DNA of 6,940 nt from positions 1 through 6,940 of the forward strand of contig JAGHBM010000033.1 in the NCBI GenBank assembly GCA_021160955.1. Direction: 5' to 3'. The stretch is from Candidatus Aenigmatarchaeota archaeon. Lineage in GTDB: Archaea > Aenigmatarchaeota > Aenigmatarchaeia > PWEA01 > JAGHBM01. This document shows positions 1 to 6,096 of this stretch, piece by piece. The notes beneath the pieces were generated by a model that worked only from the letters and a program-made list of their open reading frames with translations, had not been told where the DNA came from and made no database searches. Positions within the stretch are counted from its first letter, which is position 1. The number at the start of each line of letters is the position of its first letter. Position numbers and translations under genes: made by a program.

Positions 1-49
1 CTTGCTAAAGAATGAGATCATGATGTTATAATACCAAATCAAAAAATTC

Positions 50-63
50 TTAAAATTTTATAT
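50..63 (+). promoter_or_regulatory. TATA-like box for the DUF87 ATPase gene
   Basis: An A-rich stretch followed by TTTTATA at 56-62 is centred about 27 bases before the ATG at 86, the same spacing as at the other genes. It overlaps the alternative ATG at 62, which argues for the later start. A second A/T patch (TTATAATA at 26-33) is about 32 bases before position 62 and keeps that start possible. The rest of bases 1-49 shows nothing else I can identify. Confidence 0.4.
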
Positions 64-85
64 GTACTATTCACCAATTCTAATC

Positions 86-1372
86 ATGCCCCTCAGTGAC
101 ATTGTAGTTGGGAGAAACTTACCGGACTTGAAAAAGTACAGGACTGAGGGAACTATTTATCTCGGTAGACACATAGTGGGTAAGGGTGAGAATGCCCATC
201 TAACAAACCCAGTTAGAATGGACGTTTCTCGGCCTCATGTGATGATAATATGTGGAAAGAGAGGCTCTGGTAAAAGTTTCAGCGGTGGTGTCATAGCTGA
301 AGAGATATTGAAGTTGCCAGACGAAATAAAGAACAACATTTCAGTTTTGATGATTGATACCCAAGGAATTTTCTGGTCTATGAAAAATCCAAACGAGAGG
401 CAACTAAATCTTCTTGAGGAATGGAACTTAAAACCACAGAGGTTTGATGTAGAAGTTTACGTACCTTATGGATTTGAAGAAAAATTCAAGAAAGAGGGAA
501 TACCATATGACAAGGTTTTTGCAATAAAGCCATCAGAACTCACCGTAGAAGACTGGGCACTTTCATTCAACATATCAATAATAGATCCTATAGGGATATT
601 GATGGATAGATGCATAACCAGACTTAAGAAATCCGGAAAAAATTACTCAATAAGGGACATAATAAATGAGATAAAGAATGACCAAGAGTCTGAGAAAACT
701 GAGAGAATGGCACTTGTCAACATGTTCTCCTCTGCAGAAGATTGGGGAATATTTTCCCCGGAGGGAGTCTCAGTAAGGGACCTCATAGGACCTGGAAAGG
801 TATCAATAATAGACGTCTCTTTTTACAGTCAGGTATCCGCGGGATGGAGTGTAAGAACGTTGTTGGTTGGCTTGATTGCAAGGAAAATAATGGAAATAAG
901 AACAGCGGCGAGAAGAGAAGAAGAGATAACAACCATAGAAGGATTCAGGAAGATGAGAGTACCAATAACATGGTTAGTCATAGATGAAGCCCACAACTTC
1001 TTACCCGCCGAAGGAAAAACCGCATCTTCGGATCCTCTCTTATCAATTATCAAACAGGGTAGAGAACCTGGAGTTTCATGTGTATTGATAACCCAACGTC
1101 CAAATAAGCTCCATGAGGATGCGATCTCTCAGGCAGATTTGGTTCTCTCTCATAGACTAACCGCAGAGCAAGATCTAAAAGCACTTAGAAATATAATGCA
1201 AACATACCTCTTGTTTGACATACAACAATATCTCGGAGACCTTCCCAAAGAACCTGGAACGGCAATAATCTTGGATGATAACAGCGAAAGAATATACCCG
1301 ATGAAGGTAAGACCCAGACAGAGCTGGCATGCGGGTGGAACACCGATAGCAATCCCAGAAAAAAAGGAATGA
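86..1372 (+). CDS. HerA/FtsK-superfamily ATPase, archaeal DUF87 type
   Basis: Predicted P-loop ATPase of the HerA-like (DUF87) group, whose members form hexameric rings that translocate DNA or protein. Numbered from the ATG at 86 (428 residues), the Walker A motif GKRGSGKS is at 57-64. Walker B WLVIDEAH is at 296-303, with D300 and the catalytic-type E301. ITQRPN at 335-340 fits the glutamine sensor region, and the HR pair at 356-357 is a possible arginine finger. Residues 1-45 are too short for a full HerA barrel but resemble the small N-terminal domain of lone archaeal DUF87 ATPases. The frame is also open from an ATG at 62. I prefer 86 because a TATA-like box is centred 27 bases upstream of it, but 62 is not excluded. 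No nurA, mre11 or rad50 lies in the window, so a role in HerA-NurA end resection is not supported by context and the substrate is unknown. The stop codon directly abuts that of the convergent gene. Confidence 0.85.
   Translation: MPLSDIVVGRNLPDLKKYRTEGTIYLGRHIVGKGENAHLTNPVRMDVSRPHVMIICGKRGSGKSFSGGVIAEEILKLPDEIKNNISVLMIDTQGIFWSMKNPNERQLNLLEEWNLKPQRFDVEVYVPYGFEEKFKKEGIPYDKVFAIKPSELTVEDWALSFNISIIDPIGILMDRCITRLKKSGKNYSIRDIINEIKNDQESEKTERMALVNMFSSAEDWGIFSPEGVSVRDLIGPGKVSIIDVSFYSQVSAGWSVRTLLVGLIARKIMEIRTAARREEEITTIEGFRKMRVPITWLVIDEAHNFLPAEGKTASSDPLLSIIKQGREPGVSCVLITQRPNKLHEDAISQADLVLSHRLTAEQDLKALRNIMQTYLLFDIQQYLGDLPKEPGTAIILDDNSERIYPMKVRPRQSWHAGGTPIAIPEKKE
1359..1365 (-). terminator. possible U-tract terminator for the membrane-protein gene
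   Basis: Seven A residues on the plus strand give a U7 tract in the minus-strand transcript about 8-14 bases after the membrane-protein stop. Archaeal RNA polymerase can terminate at such tracts without a hairpin. It lies inside the last codons of the convergent ATPase gene. Confidence 0.3.
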
Positions 1373-1906
1373 TCACAACTCGTATAAGTTGATAAGTTTC
1401 GTTCCCACATTGTATACGAAATCAGGTATTCTTCTGTTGGTTCCGAGATCCCAACCTATTACATCATCTATAATATCCTTTATTGTGTTCTTCAGGGCGT
1501 CAGAGAACCTCATACTCTTATCACCCAGAGATATGGGAACTCCGGTAATTGCTTCATATGCTTCCCATGCGATTCCGGATCCCAGAACGAGTGGAAAGAT
1601 ATATTTTTCATAATCATACCATCCGGCGGCATCGAGAAAATCTTTGGCCGACTTTGCAATTGCCGTTCCTGTAAGCACGTGGGTAATTACATCGTACTGT
1701 GTAAACTCTTTATAGGCACCGGTTGCCACGCCACCCAAGTGAGCTGCCAGTGCCCCGACAGCAAGAATGTAATTCTTTCTCTTCCATAGAGAATCTTTAA
1801 GTGCTTCTACAGATTTCTCGACGAATTTATTTGCATTGAGATCTTCTTCATCATGCTTCCTTAGAAGCTCATCAACAAATTCTTTATACATCTTGTCTTC
1901 ATCCAT
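1373..1906 (-). CDS. small integral membrane protein, possibly YjdF/DUF2238-like
   Basis: Protein of 177 residues from the ATG at 1904-1906. A charged N-terminal region of about 43 residues is followed by three hydrophobic stretches at roughly 46-66, 72-90 and 102-122. Polar residues recur in and beside these helices: D72 and H76 (YDVITH), E115 and E118 (WEAYE), then D144/D147/D148 and G151. This order of D-x3-H, W-E-x2-E and D-x3-D-x2-G resembles the YjdF/DUF2238 and VanZ-like membrane families. The match is by eye and tentative, and no enzymatic role is assigned. The frame continues upstream to a GTG at 1969, but that start would overlap the divergent helicase gene and run through its own TATA-like box. 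The ATG at 1906 sits 27 bases from that box and is preferred. The gene is convergent with the ATPase and divergent from the Hef helicase. Confidence 0.7.
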   Translation of the reverse strand: MDEDKMYKEFVDELLRKHDEEDLNANKFVEKSVEALKDSLWKRKNYILAVGALAAHLGGVATGAYKEFTQYDVITHVLTGTAIAKSAKDFLDAAGWYDYEKYIFPLVLGSGIAWEAYEAITGVPISLGDKSMRFSDALKNTIKDIIDDVIGWDLGTNRRIPDFVYNVGTKLINLYEL

Positions 1907-1925
1907 GAAAAATATGGGGTTGAGA

Positions 1926-1940
1926 AATCTTAAATATCTT
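1926..1940. promoter_or_regulatory. shared bidirectional TATA-like box for the membrane protein and Hef helicase genes
   Basis: The only A/T-rich TATA candidate in the 55-base divergent gap is TTAAATAT at 1930-1937, nearly symmetrical on the two strands. Its centre is about 28 bases upstream of the helicase ATG (1962) and about 27 bases upstream of the membrane-protein ATG (1906). A run of seven A residues lies directly upstream on the minus strand (1939-1945) and could act as a BRE for minus-strand transcription. GAGAAATC upstream on the plus strand is a weaker equivalent. Both spacings predict leaderless transcripts. Confidence 0.5.
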
Positions 1941-1961
1941 TTTTTGAACAGAGAGATATTT

Positions 1962-3554
1962 ATGCTCACAGAATCAAAAGATACTATTATGAAAGAATTC
2001 GTGAAGTATCCGTTGTTAAAGAAGAATACACTCGAAAAGAGGTTATATCAGGAAACGGTATTCGCAACGGCGAGCCAGAAAAACACCATGGTGGTGCTAC
2101 CAACTGGTCTAGGGAAAACTGCTACAGCAATTCTTCTCGCTGCACATAGATTGAACAAAGTCGGAGGTAGGGTAATGGTACTCGCTCCGACAAGACCCCT
2201 GGTTGAGCAACATAAAAAAACCTTTGCAAAGTTCATGGAGATAGAAGAGGATGACATGAAAGTATTTACCGGAAAGATTCCACCAGCACAAAGAGAAAAG
2301 GAGTACAAGAAGGCAACCATAGTATTCGCCACTCCACAAGTTATCCAAAACGATTTGATAGCGGGAAGAGTGGACTTTTCAGATTATTCTCTTTTGGTAT
2401 TGGATGAATGTCATCGAGGAGTAAAAGATTATCCTTATCCTTTCATTGCTGAAATGTACACGAAGAAGGCAAAAAATCCGAGAATTTTGGGACTCACTGC
2501 ATCTCCTGGAGCAACTAAGGAAAGAATAGACCAAGTATGCAAAAACCTTTACTTGGATGCCGTTGAAATAAGGACTGAATTTGATGCTGACGTGAGACCA
2601 TACGTGCAGAAGGTCAACATGGAATGGAAGATGATAGAACTACCAAAGGAGTTCAAAGAGGTCCACAAGCTCATAAGAAATTCCCTCAAGAAAAGGTATC
2701 AAAGACTAAAGGCAATGGAATTAACCACTACTGTTGACTTGAAGAAAAGAGACCTTTTACAGATTCAAGGAAGGATAAGAAGTATTTTGGCGACAAAACC
2801 GAAACCACCTCCCTGGATATATCAAGGATTGTCAACAGTTGCAGAAGCCATTAAGATAGAGCATGCACTTGAACTTCTGGAAACCCAAGGAAGTGGATCA
2901 CTGTTGGAATACTTCAAGAGGATGCAGAAGGATTCTGAAAAAGGAAAAACCAAAGCCGTTAAAAGGGTTATGAAAGATCCTGACATTGAAATGGCATTTT
3001 TAAAAACCTATGAACTAGTCGGCAAGGGGATAGAGCACCCAAAATTAGATGAATTGTACAAAACCGTTGAACTTCAACTCAAAGAATACCCCAAATCCAA
3101 AATAATTGTATTCTCTCAATACAGAGACACCGTGAAAAAAATAGTGGAAGTGTTAAAAGGCGTGGATAGATGCAGACCCATAGCCTTCATCGGTCAAGCT
3201 GGTGAAGATGGCTTAACACAGAAAGAGCAAATAAAAATACTGAATGAATTCAAAAATCTCAAGTACAATACTATTGTTGCAACGTCTGTTGGTGAAGAAG
3301 GTTTGGACATACCATCCGTGGATCTGGTAGTTTTTTACGAACCAATTCCATCTGAGATAAGGTCCATCCAAAGAAGGGGCAGGACTGGAAGACACAGCCA
3401 AGGAAAGGTTGTTGTCTTGATAGCCAAGGAAACAAGAGATGAAGCATATTTTTGGGTCTCAAGGCACAAAGAGAAAAAAATGAAAGTGATATTGAAAAAC
3501 ATGAGAGATTACTATGAAGAGAAGCAAAGAGATCTCAGCGAATTCAACACATAA
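1962..3554 (+). CDS. hef: Hef helicase half (FANCM/Mph1-type superfamily-2 helicase), separate from its nuclease
   Basis: ATP-dependent branched-DNA helicase matching the N-terminal half of archaeal Hef; it acts on stalled forks and related junctions. Length is 530 residues from the ATG at 1962. Visible motifs are RLYQ at 27-30, Walker A LPTGLGKT at 46-53, APTRPL at 75-80 (Ia), TPQ at 124-126, DECH at 148-151 (II, where Hef usually has DEAH), TASPG at 179-183 (III), IVFSQYR at 382-388 (IV), TSVGEEGLDIP at 441-451 (V) and QRRGRTGR at 470-477 (VI). The region at about 215-375 matches the Hef insertion domain, including HALELLETQG at 301-310. The protein ends about 20 residues after the helicase core with QRDLSEF at 522-528, a PIP-like motif. 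No ERCC4 or HhH domain follows; they are encoded separately at 5416-6096. The frame is open upstream to 1836, but that part is antisense to the neighbour and precedes the promoter. The start at 1962 is supported by a TATA-like box about 28 bases upstream. Confidence 0.93.
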   Translation: MLTESKDTIMKEFVKYPLLKKNTLEKRLYQETVFATASQKNTMVVLPTGLGKTATAILLAAHRLNKVGGRVMVLAPTRPLVEQHKKTFAKFMEIEEDDMKVFTGKIPPAQREKEYKKATIVFATPQVIQNDLIAGRVDFSDYSLLVLDECHRGVKDYPYPFIAEMYTKKAKNPRILGLTASPGATKERIDQVCKNLYLDAVEIRTEFDADVRPYVQKVNMEWKMIELPKEFKEVHKLIRNSLKKRYQRLKAMELTTTVDLKKRDLLQIQGRIRSILATKPKPPPWIYQGLSTVAEAIKIEHALELLETQGSGSLLEYFKRMQKDSEKGKTKAVKRVMKDPDIEMAFLKTYELVGKGIEHPKLDELYKTVELQLKEYPKSKIIVFSQYRDTVKKIVEVLKGVDRCRPIAFIGQAGEDGLTQKEQIKILNEFKNLKYNTIVATSVGEEGLDIPSVDLVVFYEPIPSEIRSIQRRGRTGRHSQGKVVVLIAKETRDEAYFWVSRHKEKKMKVILKNMRDYYEEKQRDLSEFNT

Positions 3555-3556
3555 AG

Positions 3557-3566
3557 ATTAATTTAA
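3557..3566 (+). promoter_or_regulatory. TATA-like box for the rhomboid gene
   Basis: TTAATTTA at 3558-3565 lies just after the helicase stop and is centred about 25 bases before the ATG at 3586. The spacing matches the other genes here and suggests a leaderless transcript from its own promoter, although read-through from the helicase is also possible. If this box is real, the upstream ATG at 3568 falls between box and transcription start and would not be used. Confidence 0.4.
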
Positions 3567-3585
3567 CATGACCAAAAGATCTATT

Positions 3586-4227
3586 ATGAGAAAGTCGTAC
3601 ACGTTTTGGCTCGTTGGAATTTGCGTGATTGTATTTATTCTTCAAATGATATTTCCATCCATAACAAATGAGTTTGCACTGTACAGGTCAAGGGTATTGG
3701 GCGAGCCATGGCTACTTATAACATCGATATTCTTGCATGGTGGTATTGAGCATTTATTCTTCAACATGTTTGCATTGACTCTATTTGGATTCATACTTGA
3801 AAACATTATCGGATCAAAAAAGTTTTTGTTCGTGTTCTTTTTTTCAGGAACTATAGCGAGCATCGCATCGGCAATGTTTTACTCGGCAAGCCTCGGTGCA
3901 TCCGGAGCAATCTTCGGTATAATGGGAACCTTAGCAGTCCTCAGGCCAAGAATGTATGTTTGGGTTATGGGAGTTCCCATGCCCATGTATGCTGCAGCAA
4001 TTCTATGGGCAGTCATAGATCTTGTAGGAATGTTTGAACCAACAGGCATAGCCAATGCTGCCCACTTGGCTGGACTTGGAAGTGGGATAGTGGCTGGGAT
4101 TATATTGAGAAAGAAATACGGCGAAAAGACGAGAAAAGAGAAACTAACTGAAGAAGAGGAGGAAGCCATAGAGCATTACTTCGATATTGTAGATCATGAA
4201 AATTTTAAATTACAAGAATCTCTATAA
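3586..4227 (+). CDS. rhomboid family intramembrane serine protease
   Basis: Membrane-embedded serine protease that cleaves transmembrane substrates. In the 213-residue form starting at 3586, the family signature is complete. The segment PWLLITSIFLHG at 41-52 leads into H51, H56 and N60 (the H-x4-H-x3-N pattern). GASG at 104-107 holds the catalytic Ser106, and AHLAG at 159-163 holds the catalytic His160. Hydrophobic segments at roughly 7-24, 43-58, 61-76, 79-98, 104-120, 131-149 and 157-174 fit a six- or seven-helix rhomboid fold. The C-terminus is a short, charged, probably cytosolic tail with a run of glutamates at 189-193. The alternative ATG at 3568 adds six residues. The gene follows the helicase by about 30 bases on the same strand and precedes the hydrolase by 6 bases. 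The substrate is unknown. Confidence 0.92.
   Translation: MRKSYTFWLVGICVIVFILQMIFPSITNEFALYRSRVLGEPWLLITSIFLHGGIEHLFFNMFALTLFGFILENIIGSKKFLFVFFFSGTIASIASAMFYSASLGASGAIFGIMGTLAVLRPRMYVWVMGVPMPMYAAAILWAVIDLVGMFEPTGIANAAHLAGLGSGIVAGIILRKKYGEKTRKEKLTEEEEEAIEHYFDIVDHENFKLQESL
4201..4210 (+). promoter_or_regulatory. TATA-like box inside the rhomboid 3' end, for the hydrolase gene
   Basis: TTTTAAAT at 4203-4210 lies within the last codons of the rhomboid gene and is centred about 27 bases before the hydrolase ATG at 4234. There is no Shine-Dalgarno sequence in the 6-base gap. This suggests an internal leaderless promoter even though the genes are packed like an operon. Confidence 0.4.
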
Positions 4228-4233
4228 GTCAAT

Positions 4234-4797
4234 ATGAGAAAGGCTAACTTTTTCATCATTCATGGAGCATATGGTCATCCTAAAGAAAATTGGTTTCCTT
4301 GGCTAAAAGAAGAACTTGAGAGACGTGGTTTTGAAGTGTTTGTTCCGAAGTTTCCTACACCAAAAGACCAGTCATTGAAAAATTGGATGAATGTATTTAA
4401 GAAATATGAAAAGTATATAAACGAGAACACAATCATGATCGGACACAGTTTGGGACCGTCATTCATTCTAAGTATTCTTGAAGAACTCGACCAACCGATT
4501 AAGGCATGCTTCTTTGTATCTGGATTTATAGGTCTATTGAACCATCCAATAGACAAAATAAACAAAGCCTTTGTTGCTAGAGATTTTAACTGGGAAAAAA
4601 TAAAGCGAAATTGCAGAGAATTTTATCTCTTTCACTCCGATAATGATCCATACGTTCCTTTGGAAAAGGCAAAGGAACTCGCCAAAAAGTTAAACGGGAA
4701 GCTTGAAATAGTAAAGGGTGCAGGACACTTCAACGAAGCTGCTGGATACAAAGAATTTCCATTGCTATTGGATAAAATCTTAAAAATTCTGAAATAA
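4234..4797 (+). CDS. alpha/beta serine hydrolase, RBBP9/YdeN type
   Basis: Small cytosolic alpha/beta hydrolase of 187 residues, the usual size for the RBBP9/YdeN family. The N-terminus runs from a first strand into HGAYG at 10-14. The nucleophile elbow GHSLG is at 70-74 with Ser72. SDNDPYVP at 135-142 carries the family's acid residue, most likely Asp138, and GAGHF at 162-166 supplies the catalytic His165. The catalytic triad is therefore intact. The family is known for serine hydrolase activity on poorly defined substrates, so the natural substrate cannot be stated. The gene lies 6 bases after the rhomboid stop with its own TATA-like box inside the rhomboid gene. No signal peptide or membrane segment is seen. 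Confidence 0.88.
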   Translation: MRKANFFIIHGAYGHPKENWFPWLKEELERRGFEVFVPKFPTPKDQSLKNWMNVFKKYEKYINENTIMIGHSLGPSFILSILEELDQPIKACFFVSGFIGLLNHPIDKINKAFVARDFNWEKIKRNCREFYLFHSDNDPYVPLEKAKELAKKLNGKLEIVKGAGHFNEAAGYKEFPLLLDKILKILK

Positions 4798-4810
4798 GTT
4801 AAAAATAAAG

Positions 4811-4823
4811 GATTTAAAATTTT
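4811..4823 (+). promoter_or_regulatory. TATA-like box for the unrecognised gene at 4842
   Basis: TTTAAAAT at 4813-4820 in the 44-base gap after the hydrolase is centred about 26 bases before the ATG at 4842. An in-frame GTG at 4824 would fall only about 8 bases from the box and is unlikely to be on the message. This decides the start at 4842. Confidence 0.45.
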
Positions 4824-4841
4824 GTGTTCAAATATCTTTTT

Positions 4842-5369
4842 ATGAAGAAGAAACTTCTCAGCACTGAAAGAAAAAGATTGAACGGATTGATAATAGAAGA
4901 TTACAACCCAGAGATCAGTGAAATCCGGGTCTACACCATAGATATAGATCTAAATCCATTTTTAGAAGATTTAGAAAAAAGAAATGCAAAGCCAAAAGAA
5001 GTTATCTGGCAATTTGGCAAGATCAGACACTCATTGGAACCATCGTATTTGCTTGCAGATGGAAGCTTGGAAGATCAAATCAAGAGGACTCTCATTTCTC
5101 GGGTAGACGAAAACATGAAAAGTTACATAGAATTTTCTTACTTTAGGGAGTTGGAAGACGAAGAACTAAAGAAGATATTAGATCATCTTGACAAAAATAT
5201 AGAAATGACTTTAGTTGCAGCTGTAATAGTCTCAGAAAAACAGAATCAATACAAGTTCAGACCTGGATATAGATGGGAAGATGGAATAAAAATATATGAA
5301 GATCTTGATGAGATAGGAAAAGTTATGAAGAAAGTCAACGAGATAAAAACACACAAAGAAACAAGTTAG
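4842..5369 (+). CDS. unrecognised soluble protein upstream of the Hef nuclease gene
   Basis: I do not recognise this 175-residue protein. It has no signal peptide, no membrane segment, and no P-loop, zinc-binding or other catalytic motif that I can see. The N-terminal half alternates short beta-like stretches (GLIIEDY at 15-21, IRVYTIDIDL at 28-37, EVIWQFG at 53-59). The C-terminal half has a helix rich in acidic and leucine residues (about 102-118), a hydrophobic strand-like piece TLVAAVIV at 123-130, an aromatic and basic stretch YKFRPGYRW at 137-145, and a charged helix at about 152-168. Codon use resembles its neighbours, so it looks native. It ends 46 bases before the nuclease half of Hef on the same strand, which makes a repair-related role possible but unproven. 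The frame could also start at a GTG at 4824. Confidence 0.75.
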   Translation: MKKKLLSTERKRLNGLIIEDYNPEISEIRVYTIDIDLNPFLEDLEKRNAKPKEVIWQFGKIRHSLEPSYLLADGSLEDQIKRTLISRVDENMKSYIEFSYFRELEDEELKKILDHLDKNIEMTLVAAVIVSEKQNQYKFRPGYRWEDGIKIYEDLDEIGKVMKKVNEIKTHKETS

Positions 5370-5385
5370 GTTTACATTCTTCAAC

Positions 5386-5397
5386 TTATTTTTAAAT
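5386..5397 (+). promoter_or_regulatory. TATA-like box for the Hef nuclease gene
   Basis: ATTTTTAAAT at 5388-5397 in the 46-base gap is centred about 23-24 bases before the ATG at 5416. The nuclease therefore probably has its own leaderless promoter and need not depend on read-through from the helicase operon. The run of five T residues within it could also serve as a weak terminator for the gene upstream. Confidence 0.4.
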
Positions 5398-5415
5398 GAC
5401 AAAGGTATTATTATT

Positions 5416-6096
5416 ATGGTTTCGTCCCAGAAAATACTCAAACCAGATAACAAAATTGTTATATTTGCCGACAACAGAGAATTTAGCTCTAAGGTGGTCA
5501 GAGAACTTGCTCGACTGGATTGCATAGTGAAACCGAAGCAACTGGAAGTCGGAGATTATATACTCTCGGATAGAGTTTGCATCGAAAGGAAGAGTTCAAA
5601 GGATTTTGTATCATCAATTCTGGATCAAAGGTTGTTCAATCAACTCGTGAATTTAAAGAAAAATTTTGAAAAACCGATCTTAATCATAGAAGGTGGAAAA
5701 CTTTTTTCTGAAAGAAACGTGCATCCGAATGCAGTGAGAGGAGCATTGACATCTATTGCAATAGACTACTCGATTCCAATTCTGTGGACCGAAAACGAAA
5801 AAGACACAGCAAACATGTTGTATTGGATTGCAAGAAGAGAACAGAGCGATGAAGAAAGATCCATAGTTATAAGGGGTGAAAAGAAACCTCCAACTCTTGG
5901 AGAGCAACAAGAATTCTTGATAGCTGGTCTTCCAAAAATCAACACGAAAATAGCAAAGAGATTGTTGAATCACTTTGAGACTCCTGAAAGAATCTTTACC
6001 GCTAAAGAAGATGATCTAAAAAAGGTAAGAGGTATTGGAGATAAACTCGCGAAAACAATAAGAAAAATTCTGACCGAAAAATACAAGAAAAAATAA
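5416..6096 (+). CDS. hef: Hef/XPF-type ERCC4 nuclease half with tandem HhH domain
   Basis: Structure-specific endonuclease matching the C-terminal half of archaeal Hef; the family cuts forks, flaps and branched DNA as a dimer. It has 226 residues. The ERCC4 core begins about 13 residues in. ADNRE at 18-22 supplies Asp19, GDY is at 46-48, and ERKSSKDF at 57-64 completes the GD-xn-ERK-x3-D active site (Asp47, Glu57, Arg58, Lys59, Asp63), all intact. NVHPNAVRGA at 101-110 is strongly Hef-like. Residues 165-220 form a double helix-hairpin-helix domain, with hairpins at GLPKINTKIA (171-180) and VRGIGDKLA (204-212). No helicase domain is present; the matching helicase is at 1962-3554. An alternative reading is a stand-alone XPF like that of crenarchaea, but the paired Hef helicase favours a split Hef. 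No PIP motif is visible at the basic C-terminus. The stop abuts that of the convergent pilin-like gene. Confidence 0.93.
   Translation: MVSSQKILKPDNKIVIFADNREFSSKVVRELARLDCIVKPKQLEVGDYILSDRVCIERKSSKDFVSSILDQRLFNQLVNLKKNFEKPILIIEGGKLFSERNVHPNAVRGALTSIAIDYSIPILWTENEKDTANMLYWIARREQSDEERSIVIRGEKKPPTLGEQQEFLIAGLPKINTKIAKRLLNHFETPERIFTAKEDDLKKVRGIGDKLAKTIRKILTEKYKKK
6088..6093 (-). terminator. possible U-tract terminator for the pilin-like gene
   Basis: Six A residues on the plus strand give a U6 tract in the minus-strand message just after the pilin-like stop, with a second U5 tract at 6077-6081. Both are within the last codons of the convergent Hef nuclease gene, which encode a lysine-rich tail, so the A-runs may simply reflect lysine codons. 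Confidence 0.25.

Noticed and set aside
742..1053. Overlapping open frames on both strands inside the ATPase gene
   Set aside because: They are shadows of the DUF87 coding sequence, with no family resemblance and no promoter-like spacing.
1836..1961. In-frame N-terminal extension of the Hef helicase from an ATG at 1836
   Set aside because: The extra 42 residues are Ser-rich, antisense to the membrane-protein gene and unlike Hef N-termini. The TATA-like box at 1930-1937 lies downstream of this start and fits the ATG at 1962.
2048..2348. Minus-strand open frames within the helicase gene
   Set aside because: They are antisense to conserved helicase motifs and have biased, implausible composition.
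3642..4169. Minus-strand open frames opposite the rhomboid gene
   Set aside because: The plus strand encodes an intact rhomboid with all catalytic residues; the antisense frames are by-products of its hydrophobic codons.
5401..5420. Short TTA/ATT tandem run before the nuclease start
   Set aside because: Only about three trinucleotide units; too short to call a repeat and explained by the A/T-rich leader of this gene.
86..6096. A HerA-NurA or HerA-Hef end-processing operon
   Set aside because: No nurA, mre11 or rad50 is present, and the ATPase is separated from the Hef genes by a gene on the opposite strand.
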